NCBI GenBank assembly: GCA_964019135.1
Contig: OZ025256.1
Location: forward strand, 1,860,001 to 1,924,000
DNA length: 64,000 nt
Source of the DNA: Arenicola marina
Taxonomy: Eukaryota; Annelida; Polychaeta; Arenicolidae
Direction of reading: 5' to 3'
Shown here piece by piece: positions 38,401 through 46,072 of the stretch; within the stretch, counting starts at the first letter, position 1; each line of letters starts with the position of its first letter. The position numbers and the translations under genes are program-made. The notes beneath the pieces were generated by a model. That model did not search any database, had not been told where the DNA came from, and saw only the letters and a list, made by a program, of their open reading frames with translations.

Positions 38401-39541
38401 AACGGTCGCGACTGGCTGTATAACTACCCGACGCTGTATCACTGGACACATAATAGCATCGGTCGCCATTGTTATACCAACCATTCTCACACGGATAATC
38501 TGAAACAAATTAACATACATTGCTAAATGATCATTGCGACGTTTCGTGCTTTATAAGTGACACCTTCAACTGTTTCAAGGGTAGTCTACTGCAAGGATAT
38601 ACTAAATACGATCATAACTTCACCGAATGGCGATTCGTCAACGATTATTTATCCGCGTAAATATGTACTAAATGCAACCATAATTTCACTGAAAGTTGAT
38701 ATGTCAAGAGTATTCCGTTAAATTTCCGTAAAAATAGTTACAAATTATTATATAAGGGTGTAAATAGGAACTAAATGCGAACATAACTTCACTGAATAAT
38801 GACCTGTCACGGGGGTCTATTATCATATCTGCATGTAAATAAGTACTAAATGCGATCTGTCAAAAGTAGTAAAGATATATTTCTGTGTACATAAATACTA
38901 AATGCCACCATAACTGAAGGGCAATCCACCAAGAATATGCAAAACAGCTAAATTATTGACACGTTTCATGACAATAGCATGATACTGTTCGTATGCATGT
39001 CAACTTTCATCGAGAACAGACGTCAGCCCGGGAAAACTGTAGGCGATGTGTGTGTATGGGTACCGGATATACTCCACGCGGCCTCAAACGCCTCTGAAAC
39101 TAATGCTATTTGCGCCTCGTTTTTCGCCATTGATATGCCTTTTGGTAGCATAAACTATTAAATAATCGAGGTGTCCTACTAAAATGGTGTTTACATTGAT
39201 ACCCTGGCATGGAAGACAATACGAGATTCGCCAGCAATCTGCTAGCTAAGGTCTAAAATCAAGGGATCAATGGTCAGCTTTTCATTAGGTGAAAACATGA
39301 TGGTGTTGGGTTTATGGTGGCGGGCGTACGAAAGACAAACGCATTTTATTCTGCATTTAAATATATAAATAAAACTCGTTTAACCGCATATTAATATACA
39401 TATTTACAATATCAGTAACGTTCTTCACTTACACTTCTATATAATGGCGACGCGCTTCTTACCTGCGTGAGACCCCGGTATCCCATATAGTACTGAGCTT
39501 ATGATCCAGATCCCGAAAGTCAAGGAGGGAAAACGAATCAT
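23265..39541 (-). CDS. Gene B: selectin-like transmembrane receptor (2 C-type lectins, mucin stalk, 9 sushi, TM), 16 exons
   Basis: Predicted type I membrane protein of 1326 residues. Exons from 5' to 3' on the minus strand: 39541-39463, 38499-38331, 35239-35043, 33581-33419, 32291-32104, 31777-30446, 30192-30010, 28405-28247, 27862-27680, 27295-27113, 26175-25990, 25207-25022, 24616-24431, 24156-23971, 23849-23676, 23491-23265. Every intron is GT-AG. All junctions are phase 1 except the two inside the lectin domains, which are phase 2. Lengths sum to 3981 nt, exactly 1327 codons. Residues: signal 1-26, lectin 1 27-148, lectin 2 149-265, mucin stalk 266-709, sushi 1-9 710-1251, membrane helix about 1270-1288, tail to 1326. 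The likely role is cell-surface carbohydrate recognition or adhesion (inference from domains). The fold order resembles selectins, but there is no EGF domain. I do not recognise a named orthologue. Exon 28405-28247 has a second in-frame donor downstream. Confidence 0.85.
23676..23849 (-). CDS. Gene B exon 15: sushi 9
   Basis: Encodes ITCLPLATWDGITISSS, then VNVSCSLDNTNVTS, then LLCGRDGRWTPQMPTCEG. Four Cys and Trp; shorter than its neighbours (58 codons). NVT is an N-glycosylation sequon. Acceptor CTACCGCAG, donor GAAG|GTACAG, phase 1-1. Last domain before the membrane exon. Confidence 0.85.
23971..24156 (-). CDS. Gene B exon 14: sushi 8
   Basis: Encodes VNCGPSPRVNLSTHS, then VTYTCVRLHWFTRDVF, then TTTCTADGVWSPQPTSCQG. 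Four Cys and Trp. Acceptor CGTTCCAG, donor CAGG|GTAGGC, phase 1-1. Confidence 0.85.
24431..24616 (-). CDS. Gene B exon 13: sushi 7
   Basis: Encodes KTCPWNLSSSHHH, then AHVVCSPGYHFADRG, then LTRCNERGLWDSLETCC. It has the four sushi cysteines, the Trp and one extra adjacent Cys at the end. Acceptor TTTCACAG, donor TGCC|GTGAGT, phase 1-1. Confidence 0.85.
25022..25207 (-). CDS. Gene B exon 12: sushi 6
   Basis: Encodes DMCPPVPSVKNATAIG, then VRYECRPGYALPERG, then VHYYCDGVDWKQTG and NCIG. Four Cys and Trp; typical RPGY loop. Acceptor TTTGACAG, donor ATTG|GTGAGC. Confidence 0.85.
25990..26175 (-). CDS. Gene B exon 11: sushi 5
   Basis: Encodes ITCDSPPAVQHASNNGTGG, then LEYVCDGDRRMADG, then VIQCQGQGTWSDQISSCKG. 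Four Cys and Trp are present. Acceptor TCTTCCAG, donor AAAG|GTTAGG, phase 1-1. It lies just outside the block duplicated into gene A. Confidence 0.85.
27113..27295 (-). CDS. Gene B exon 10: sushi 4
   Basis: Encodes VCPPLRQPLHGTLS, then VKVICHPGFHLPSW, then TVFCTETGSWNDSVPDCNG. Four Cys and the Trp are present. Acceptor ACCACTAG, donor AACG|GTGAGT, phase 1-1. It is absent from the duplicated block in gene A. Confidence 0.85.
27680..27862 (-). CDS. Gene B exon 9: sushi 3
   Basis: Encodes SHCRPPPMFDNANLAL, then AVASCRHGHRFGDG, then MLCLENGEWDFIDDCQG: four Cys plus Trp. Acceptor CATCCGCAG; the donor CAAG|GTCATT is weaker than its neighbours. This exon has no counterpart in gene A, where a deletion removed the matching segment. 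Confidence 0.75.
28247..28405 (-). CDS. Gene B exon 8: sushi 2 (conserved Trp replaced)
   Basis: Four cysteines are spaced as in a short sushi module: GSCQSEGE, then VPCRPGTRSAEG, then TCATNG and NSCSG. Where the family has Trp before the last Cys, the codon is CGG (Arg). The gene A copy keeps TGG (Trp). Acceptor TTCAACAG. Two phase-1 donors are possible: TCTG|GTGATT (used here) and CCAG|GTGCAT 24 nt further on, which would add eight residues. Confidence 0.7.
29551..30016. repeat. 96-bp tandem array carrying repeated splice donors
   Basis: Nearly five units of 96 bp run from inside sushi exon 7 of gene B into its intron. Each unit includes, on the minus strand, the exon end TGTAGAG and donor GTAACGTTGGGCGGCC. 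Donors fall at 30009, 29913, 29817, 29721 and 29625; only the first ends the full exon. Units are nearly identical, so the expansion is recent. Confidence 0.9.
30010..30192 (-). CDS. Gene B exon 7: sushi/CCP 1
   Basis: Encodes a sushi module with all four cysteines and the conserved Trp: VECHPSP, then FLTYSCVPGTRFPEGG, then TIICLPSGSW and SGCRG. Acceptor ACACTTCAG; donor AGAG|GTAACG at 30009-30008. The donor and its surroundings are repeated four more times downstream in a 96-bp array (29551-30016). The duplicate in gene A is 6692-6874. Confidence 0.8.
30446..31777 (-). CDS. Gene B exon 6: mucin-like Thr/Ser stalk, about 22 repeats
   Basis: One open exon of 1332 nt. About 22 units of 16-17 residues follow the pattern TTPxVTTxNQEQSSxL, with more diverged units at the C-terminal end. 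The composition (Thr, Ser, Pro, Gln; no Cys in the arrays) suggests an O-glycosylated extended stalk between the lectins and the sushi domains. The unit length mix of 48 and 51 bp keeps the frame. Acceptor AACAG before TGGGACC; donor CCAG|GTTTGG. The homologous exon in gene A uses the same donor position. Confidence 0.8.
32104..32291 (-). CDS. Gene B exon 5: C-type lectin 2, C-terminal half (EPN)
   Basis: Encodes GEYWIGM, then WRWVDDTPYVPHSWAPNEPN, then ACVMM, then GWQNLDCTSSWRFICEKG. EPN is the tripeptide associated with mannose-type specificity, in contrast to QPD in lectin 1. WND is replaced by WQN. Acceptor AACTTCAG, donor AAAG|GTGATC. The exon leaves phase 1 into the mucin exon. Confidence 0.85.
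32486..32830. repeat. Dispersed repeat of about 340 bp, copy 1 (lectin 2 intron)
   Basis: Direct copy of 44088-44425. Shared blocks include CTGAAAGCCTGTGGGCTATC, GAAGTTGGTGGCCGGCTTTA and AGATACTTTTAGTCTTGATT. No inverted ends or tail were seen, so it may be a segmental piece and not a transposon. Confidence 0.75.
33419..33581 (-). CDS. Gene B exon 4: C-type lectin 2, N-terminal half
   Basis: Encodes DYPCRRGWHQHEGYCYYMSS, then SYTASRDNCLGHGADLVTI and GDSNEQTFVTS. Acceptor TTTCAG, donor AG|GTAAGT, phase 1 in and phase 2 out, as in exon 2. The exon and its flanks are a tandem duplicate of 38.3-38.5 kb. Both copies have the same AT-rich degenerate repeat in the intron just upstream. Confidence 0.85.
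33640..33860. repeat. Degenerate AT-rich tandem repeat upstream of lectin 2 exon
   Basis: Three loose units of about 65 bp share AAATACGACCATAACTTCAC and TGTAAATA-type blocks. The same repeat is at 38570-38920 beside the paralogous lectin 1 exon, so it was present before the exon pair duplicated. Confidence 0.7.
35043..35239 (-). CDS. Gene B exon 3: C-type lectin 1, C-terminal half (QPD)
   Basis: Encodes TGLTFQYNWIGLTKS, then GWVDGT, then FWAPGQPDLYGSC, then GGWRNRPCTS and ICEKG. QPD is the tripeptide that in vertebrate lectins goes with galactose-type binding. The usual WND calcium motif reads WRN here, so calcium site 2 lacks its usual Asp. The acceptor is CCGTCCAG at 35240-35247. The nearer TTTTCAG (35221) would put the domain out of frame, so I rejected it. 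Donor AAAG|GTGACT. Confidence 0.85.
35450..35935. repeat. 78-bp tandem repeat, about 6 copies, in lectin 1 intron of gene B
   Basis: Units include GACGGACTACACCAATGTTA and GTGAATAACTACACAATGAT, with period 78. The plus strand stays open for 241 codons (35335-36060) because 78 is a multiple of 3. This lies inside the intron between the two halves of lectin 1, antisense to the gene, so I treat it as a non-coding minisatellite. Confidence 0.8.
36080..36355. mobile_element. MITE-like repeat with G/C-tract ends, copy 1
   Basis: Bounded by a G run (36085) and a C run (about 36307-36320). It shares AGAGCGGATATTTGAA, CCGGGCGGA and TGTATTAAG blocks with 52470-52820, in the same orientation. It lies in a gene B intron. 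Confidence 0.6.
38331..38499 (-). CDS. Gene B exon 2: C-type lectin 1, N-terminal half
   Basis: Acceptor TTTCAG, donor CAG|GTAAGT. It encodes the first half of a C-type lectin domain: DYPCENGW, then CYYVSS, then SYTASRDRC, then GADLVTIEDSNEQEFV. The first and second domain cysteines and the LVTI strand are clear. The exon leaves phase 2, completed by C from exon 3 to give Ser. It is a close paralogue of the exon at 33419-33581, including intron sequence on both sides. Confidence 0.85.
38570..38930. repeat. Degenerate AT-rich tandem repeat upstream of lectin 1 exon
   Basis: About five loose units of about 65 bp with ACTAAATGCGANCATAACTT-type cores, matching 33640-33860. It lies in the intron between signal exon and lectin 1. 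Confidence 0.7.
39463..39541 (-). CDS. Gene B exon 1: signal peptide
   Basis: ATG at 39541 opens 26 codons beginning MIRFPS, then a hydrophobic core (FGIWIISSVLYG) and a small-residue end (GSHA). The donor GCAG|GTAAGA leaves phase 1. Joined to the next exon this gives SHA followed by DYPC, a plausible signal peptidase site just before the first lectin. I chose this ATG because it is directly followed by the hydrophobic core and the phase fits exon 2 exactly. A five-copy 16-bp repeat lies 58-137 bp upstream of it. Confidence 0.8.
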
Positions 39542-39598
39542 GGCTCTCGAATTTCACTATCCAAAGAGGGTTTTCTGCTTGTTCGACATCGACAGAAG

Positions 39599-39678
39599 CC
39601 GGGTACGGTGCGGTCCGGGTACGGTGCGGTCCGGGTACGGTGCGGTCCTGGTACGGTGCGGTCCGGGTACAGTGTTGC
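39599..39678. repeat. 16-bp repeat, 5 units, upstream of gene B
   Basis: Five units of CCGGGTACGGTGCGGT with few changes, 58-137 bp upstream of gene B's ATG, in the 5' UTR or core promoter region. The unit contains GTAC and matches the gene A upstream variant GGTCCGGGTACGATGT at 14 of 16 positions when rotated. Confidence 0.85.
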
Positions 39679-39929
39679 CCTGTCACGACCTAATGGGCAC
39701 TGTGGTTTCCGGCTACAAGAAGGCAATACGGCCGCCTGGAGTCCCTTTGGCAACAGCAATGCGTCGGAACATGCCACATCCATCTTTCATGAGTCTCCGA
39801 ACGTTCATGACTAAAATATGTACCCGCTCCTATTCCTCAACCAGCGGGTGATGCTCAATATACAAAATATAGGTGTGTGTCAAGTGTGGTGCACGTCTGC
39901 TACCCGATGGAGGTGGCGGCCTAAAACAC

Positions 39930-42911
39930 CCCTGTGAGTGATACACAATTTTCTTTTCGTAGTTCGATGGATAAGACCGTAAACCAGAATGGTGGTAAAC
40001 TTATTAATCTATGCAAATCGTGTGATTTACGGATATTAAACGGTCGTGTGGGTTCTGATAATGGCGTAGGAAAGTTTACTTGTCACACCGTCCACGGTAG
40101 TAGTGTGGTAGACTATGTTCTTGCCTCTTCAAATCTGTTCCCCAGATTTAATCAGTTTGATGTGATTGATCTAGCCCAGAAAATGTCTGATCACAGCTTG
40201 CTATCATGTTCACTTGATGTCAACTACGAGCGGCGAACAGTGGTACAATTGCCTCGTCCTAAGTATGTTTGGAAGGAGGACAAAGCCGACAGATTGGTAG
40301 CAGACTTAGCCAGTATCAGGAGTACTTTAACCCGTATCGTTGATATCTCTTTTTATGTCAGACGACCGCGGAGCCGTTGATGTTGCAGTTTCTGACTTTA
40401 CTAAAGAGCTGCATAATATATCACAACCGTTACTGTCGAAGTCAAAACTGGGTTTTCAGAACAAGCGCAAGCATAATCCGAGGTTGTATGACCCTGATGT
40501 TGAAGGTAGCAGAAAGTACTTTCTTGACAAGCTTAATTCATTTAGGACACTGAATTCTGATACTAGCAGAGCTGAAATGATTGAAGCGCGGCGTAAGTTT
40601 AAGAACTCCGTAAGAACATTTCAGCGGCGTGATCAAAAAGGTAGAACTGAGAAGCTATTGCAGGCCAAATACAAGAACGCCAGAGAATACTGGAAGTTGC
40701 TCAAGGGCATGAAAAGTCATAGCCCCAGTTCTGCGACGCCTTCAACAAGTGACTTTTTTACCTATTTTAAGGCTTTGAACGACACAGATGACGATAGTAA
40801 TGAAGTGAGTGAAGATATTCAAAATGCAATAGACCAAGAATATGAAACGATATATGGCGCGTTAAATGAGACATTTGTAGAGGACGATATAATCAGGGCA
40901 GTAGAGAGTTTAAAGTTACGTAAGTCTCCTGGAGAAGACCTTCTTATAAACGAATTTTTTATCCAGGGTAAAGAAGTTTTAGCTCCTCTTTTAACCCGAT
41001 TTTTCAACAGTCTTTTGGAAAAAGGCTTATTCCCGGAAACATGGTCAGATGGATTAATTGTTCCTCTACACAAGAAAGGAAATATTGGCGACGTAAACAA
41101 CTATCGAGGTATAACATTACTAAGTTGTTTAGGCAAATTGTTCACTCGTGTCTTAAATAACCGTTTAAATCAGTGGGCCGAGGACCACCAAGTTTTAATG
41201 TAAGCGCAAGCAGGCTTTCGGAAATCCTACTCCACAATTGACCAAATATTCGTGCTCCAAGGTATTATTTCACATTTTTTGCAAAACAGAAAACGACTGT
41301 ATTGTGCTTTTATTGACCTACAGAAGGCTTCTGATACGGTAAATAGAAAAAGTCTCTGGTATAAATTGATAAAAACCGGAATTACTGGTCACCTTCTCAG
41401 TGTTATTAGAGATATGTATTCCCATGTTAAATCTAAGGTGTTAACCTCAGACGGTTCAGTTACGCAGAGTTTCGACTGTGCACTAGGTGTACGGCAATGT
41501 GAAAGTTTATCACCGTTGCTCTTCTCTCTTTATGTGAAAGATATGCAGGACTACATCTCAACACATGGAGTCCACGGTATAACTTTCGGTCATGTTCGAA
41601 TTTATTTGTTACTTTATGCCGATGACACTGTGCTGCTCAATAAGGACGCCAGTGGACTACAAGAGTCGCTGGATAGTTTTCATAGCTACTGCGTTGAATG
41701 GAAACTGACTGTAAATATTGCAAAAACAAAGGTGATGGTTTTCCGTCGAAGCGGGCGTTTACGTCGGGATGAACAGTTTAATTACGATGGATCCCCCCTT
41801 GATATTGTTTCGGAGTTTCGTTACTTAGGAGTTATTTTTAGCACATCTGGTTCGCACGCCTCTGCACAGAAGTCGCTGACAGAGCAGGCTGCGAAAGCCG
41901 TCTTTCAGATGGAACGGTACACGAGCTCATTTAGGTTAAAACCTCTTCATAAGATAGAACGTTTTGATAAACTTATTTCGCCAATCTTAAATTATGGAGC
42001 CGAGGTATGGGGCTTCCATAAGGGCATGGACGTTGAACGATTACACTTGCGTTGTCTGAAAAGAAGTCTCCGAGTCAAGACCAGTACCCCTGATGGCATT
42101 GTGCGGGGCGAAGTCGGAAGAGTGGAAATGAGATGCACCAGGCTTATCAGGATACTGAGCTATGGTTGAAAATAGTCGAACACCCAGAACGCGAGAGGTA
42201 CATCTATAAGATTTACGAAGTGTTGTACGCTGATGCGGAAACAGGCAAATCAAACTGGGTTTCTTCTGTGCGAGATATGCTTATGTCTACGGGGTTTGGT
42301 GAAGTTTGGTACTTGCAAAGCGTCGGAGACACGCGTAGCTTCAAATCATTGTTTAAACAACGTATTTACGATTGTTATTATTAGTCAACTCACTCGACTT
42401 TAAGTGAATTAACTAGAGGTAAGCAATGTATTAAGTATGGTAGCATTTCCTCACCAGCTTTCTATTTTTCTGCTGTTGAAACCGCGAACAATATGTATGC
42501 GTTAACGAAGTTCCGGCTCTTCAGTCATCGCTTGCGTTCGGAGTCTGGAAGATGGCACAAGCCCAAACCACTCCCTCATGAGCAAAGATTATGCATAACC
42601 TGTAATTTAGTAGACGACGAGTATCACTTTGTCCTTGTATGTAGGCAGCATGTTGCATTATTCGCTTTATTTCGAGATTTTACACACAACGTCCAAATAT
42701 ACAGAAGTTTTATGCACTATTGGCCAATAATAGTCCAGTTGTTTTGACCCGCCTAGCAGCGTATGTACGAGAAGCCTTTCATGAGCGACAAACCATCAGT
42801 GAACTGTAGACCATATGTCGACTCACTAATTTATTTCTATTTGTATTTGTTGTCGACACGAGGGCCTCGGGAATATTGTTGTTTTCTGAAATAAACATGC
42901 ATTATATTCAT
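39930..42911 (+). mobile_element. LINE, APE type (CR1/jockey-like), 5'-truncated and broken
   Basis: Starts inside the endonuclease domain (NGGKLINLCKSCDLRILNGR, then VVDYVLAS and SDHSLLS). Reverse transcriptase follows: NNYRGITLLSCLGKLFTRVL, FIDLQKASDTVN (motif A), LLYADDTVLL (catalytic YADD). The end has a Cys-rich tail, CNLVDDEYHFVLVC. A frameshift near 40350, an in-frame TAA near 41201 and a further frame change near 42130 break it. The 3' part ends near TGAAATAAACATGC. It lies 390 bp upstream of gene B's start, on the opposite strand. Family naming is approximate. Confidence 0.8.
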
Positions 42912-43567
42912 TTTTGTATACAAATTACAGTCTGGAGCGATAGGTTTGGTTAAATTATACATCCGGCATGGTACCTGTATACTTGGCAAATGTACAGGTC
43001 AAGTTTCATCGAGTTAAAGGTGATTTCAAAAGTGTTCGCACATTCCATATGACAGACTTCTGATCGGCCTCAAACGCCTCTGAAACTAATGCCATTTTAG
43101 ACATTTACTTGGCCAGCGATGCAGTTTGTTGCTTGCTGCTGGAATTATAATCAATAGGCCACTGCACATAAGCGCGTACGTGGCTCTTATCGTACTTAAT
43201 GGTTTTTAATCATAAATAAAAGTAATAAATATGGGAAATAATTATTCGTCTAAAACATGTTGGCGTATGGGTACATAAGATTAGTTGTAGGAAGAAACCG
43301 AGGGGCTTTTTCATGAAAAACGTGTGGTAATTCTGATTAACAGCAATTTGTTTGGTAGTTCCGATAAAGTATTCTAATTTCTATTACCGGCAAGCTACGT
43401 GGGCGGAGCTTATTGCATGTGATATGCTGCATACTATACCAGACGCAGAGAGCCAACATCGCTTAGCTTAGCAGTTAAGCAGTTTAAGCTGCAAACCGCA
43501 TGTGCATAACAAACTGGTAACAAACATAACTTTTTGCATGATATAACTCAGAAGAGGTTGAAACTAT

Positions 43568-43895
43568 ATAGGCTTCGTGGGTCGTCCCCAGGATTCGTGG
43601 GTCGTCCCCGGGATTCGTGGGTCGTCCCCGGGATTCGTGGGTCGTCCCCGGGATTCAGGGACAGTCCACAGGATTCCGGGGCCGTCCCCAGGATTCGTGG
43701 GTCGTCCCCAGGATTCGTGGGTCGTCCCCAGGATTCGTGGGTCGTCCCCAGGATTCGTGGGTCGTCCCCAGGATTCGTGGGTCGTCCCCAGGCTTCGTGG
43801 GTCGTCCCCAGGATTCGTGGGTCGTCCCCGGGATTCGGGGACAGTCCCCAGGATTCCGGGGCCGTCCCCAGGATTCGGGGGTCGCCCCCAGCCTT
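43568..43895. repeat. 20-bp minisatellite, about 16 units
   Basis: The unit GTCGTCCCCAGGATTCGTGG is close to perfect, with one longer variant (GGGACAGTCC) at two places. Reading frames through it rotate and are open by composition only. Confidence 0.9.
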
Positions 43896-44087
43896 GGGAG
43901 CCCTAGCTGTCATATGGACGTTCGAACCGGATATGTATCTTATATACACGTGTAGATGAGTCGCGATATGTATTTTCACGTGTCCACGCAGCGAACAGTG
44001 ACAACGCTCGACACCTTCCCTACAGCTTGTGTCGTACACAGACATAAAAATTAACTACAGCTACGTGACAGTGAATGTGGCCGATTT

Positions 44088-44425
44088 AAAGCAATATGTT
44101 CTGTATTTTTTATATCATCAATCTCTTCTCCATATCAAATAAGAATATTCTGTCTGGAATTTAAATCCTGAAAGCCTGTGGGCTATCCGGAAAGAAGCAA
44201 ATTTGTTCACCGGAGCAGAAGTTGGTGGCCGGCTTTATATCCCTGCGCGCCTGCTCGCGGTTCGGTATTCTGTGTGATGTCGACCGCGGCTCGCTAGGAC
44301 GTCCGCGCGCGATAAACTAGTCCGCGCAGTTTCATGTTGAAATTGTTGTCATACAGACTCAACGAGATATGAAATACATGCATCGTAATTTTTAGATACT
44401 TTTAGTCTTGATTCTAAAATGTACA
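44088..44425. repeat. Dispersed repeat of about 340 bp, copy 2 (upstream of gene B)
   Basis: See 32486-32830. A TATA-like GGCTTTATATCCCTGCGCG lies in the conserved core of both copies. Confidence 0.75.
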
Positions 44426-46072
44426 AAAGTACCTAACGCCCCGCGAGATTTCTGTCCGTTTTTTGTTGCTTTTTGACACATTTGGTATCAAGCTATCGCA
44501 ATAAGTACACTTAAGGTTCTAGATAGATCAAAGAAATAGAAATATGGACAATTTGTGTCGAAAATCGTCTAAAAAATGCAAAAAAGATCATAAAAGTAGC
44601 GTCACATTGTAGCGAGAGTAATCTCCTTTAGATCTTAATAATAAAATAATACAAACGTTCTTATCTTACTGTCGGGACCGGATGTGACGACATTATTGAA
44701 GCGATTAACCATAACATAAGGTCATCCGTTACGAACGACTTCAAGTGAATGCACCCGGTAACCCAGACCAATTCAAGGTACTTTGATGGACTATGTTTAT
44801 GGCCGGTGAGTTGGTCGCACTCAGACACGCGATGTTAATTGAATAATATATGGATAAACGGGAGGAGATCTATAAACGTAGTAATCGACTGCTTATACCA
44901 TAACCTTGGGACTGGTGTGACGCGTCTCTCAAGACCTCATTAAATATTGATAGCCATCACATACCTTGTTTGACAGCTTTTGTGTGTTCGGTCGACGTCC
45001 GCCTGATCGCAACCGTCGCTCGTCTTCTCTTCTCTCGTTCGGTCCGGTTTATTCCATGTTATATGATAAATTAATCATTGTACAATAGTACGGAATAATA
45101 GCGAGCTAAGCGAGCTTTCATTGGAATATGCACGTAAAAAAGACCGTGGACACCTGGTCGACAATACCAGTCTCTCAAACCGCTTGTCGATTGTTTGGGC
45201 TATGCCGGATTTGGGTCAACTATGATCGGCCTTAAAATTAACTTGAATTAAAATACTCTCCGTCTCGCCGGATAGCGGCACGTTAGATCAAACTGCCGAG
45301 TAGAACGTAACGCTTCACCCGCACAATTATGACACTTCGAATCAGATTTAGATGGCTGTGAGAAACAACCGAGGGCGCGAATGTTTGCGCGAATGTTTGC
45401 GTGCTGAATATGGTCATTACTTTTTAAATGTTTTTGAGTAAGTTTTAAGGTTTTCACCTTGAACATGAAATCTACTGAAAGCAAAACAATCTATTGAAAA
45501 GGCAATCTATTGAAAAAGGGAAGCCTGGTCGACAAAAAACTTTTAGAAAGTAGTTGAGAGAAATGATTAAATCTTTGGACTTCACAATGTCTTTTACATA
45601 CATTTGATCATAGAAACTTACACACTATCTATTAGCATGGGCTGAAATGGTGACATCACCGCCATGATTGCCACATTAACTCGAGAGAGGCAAAAATACA
45701 GTGCGGTCTAAAATATACCGACATGGAATCCGGCACACCAAAAATGAGTTGAAATGTGTTCAATAATCTTTAATAATTAAATTATCGAAAGTAAAAAGGT
45801 ATCGGAAAAATTCTTAAAAGCTTCATTTACACTTTACATCACAAATCAATAATGCGATTATCGGGGCCGTGCCAAATATCCCAGCCTTGCCACTCTTCAA
45901 GCAGAGGGCGCTCGGAATTTGTCTACTTCCAGGCTGGTGCTCGACCTGCAACTGACTGTTTCCGTTCTCACTGACCGTTCGCGTCCGAAATCGCTCCCCG
46001 TAAGCGGAACGCCACCTATCGGCATCGTAAATTATGAGCGTCTCCGTTTAGCATAATGACAATGACACTGAC
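44426..46072. other. Upstream of gene B, no gene recognised
   Basis: No exon, element end or repeat that I can support. Confidence 0.5.

Noticed and set aside
43534-44045. Pro/Gly-rich open frames across the 20-bp array
   Set aside because: Open by composition in several frames; no domain.
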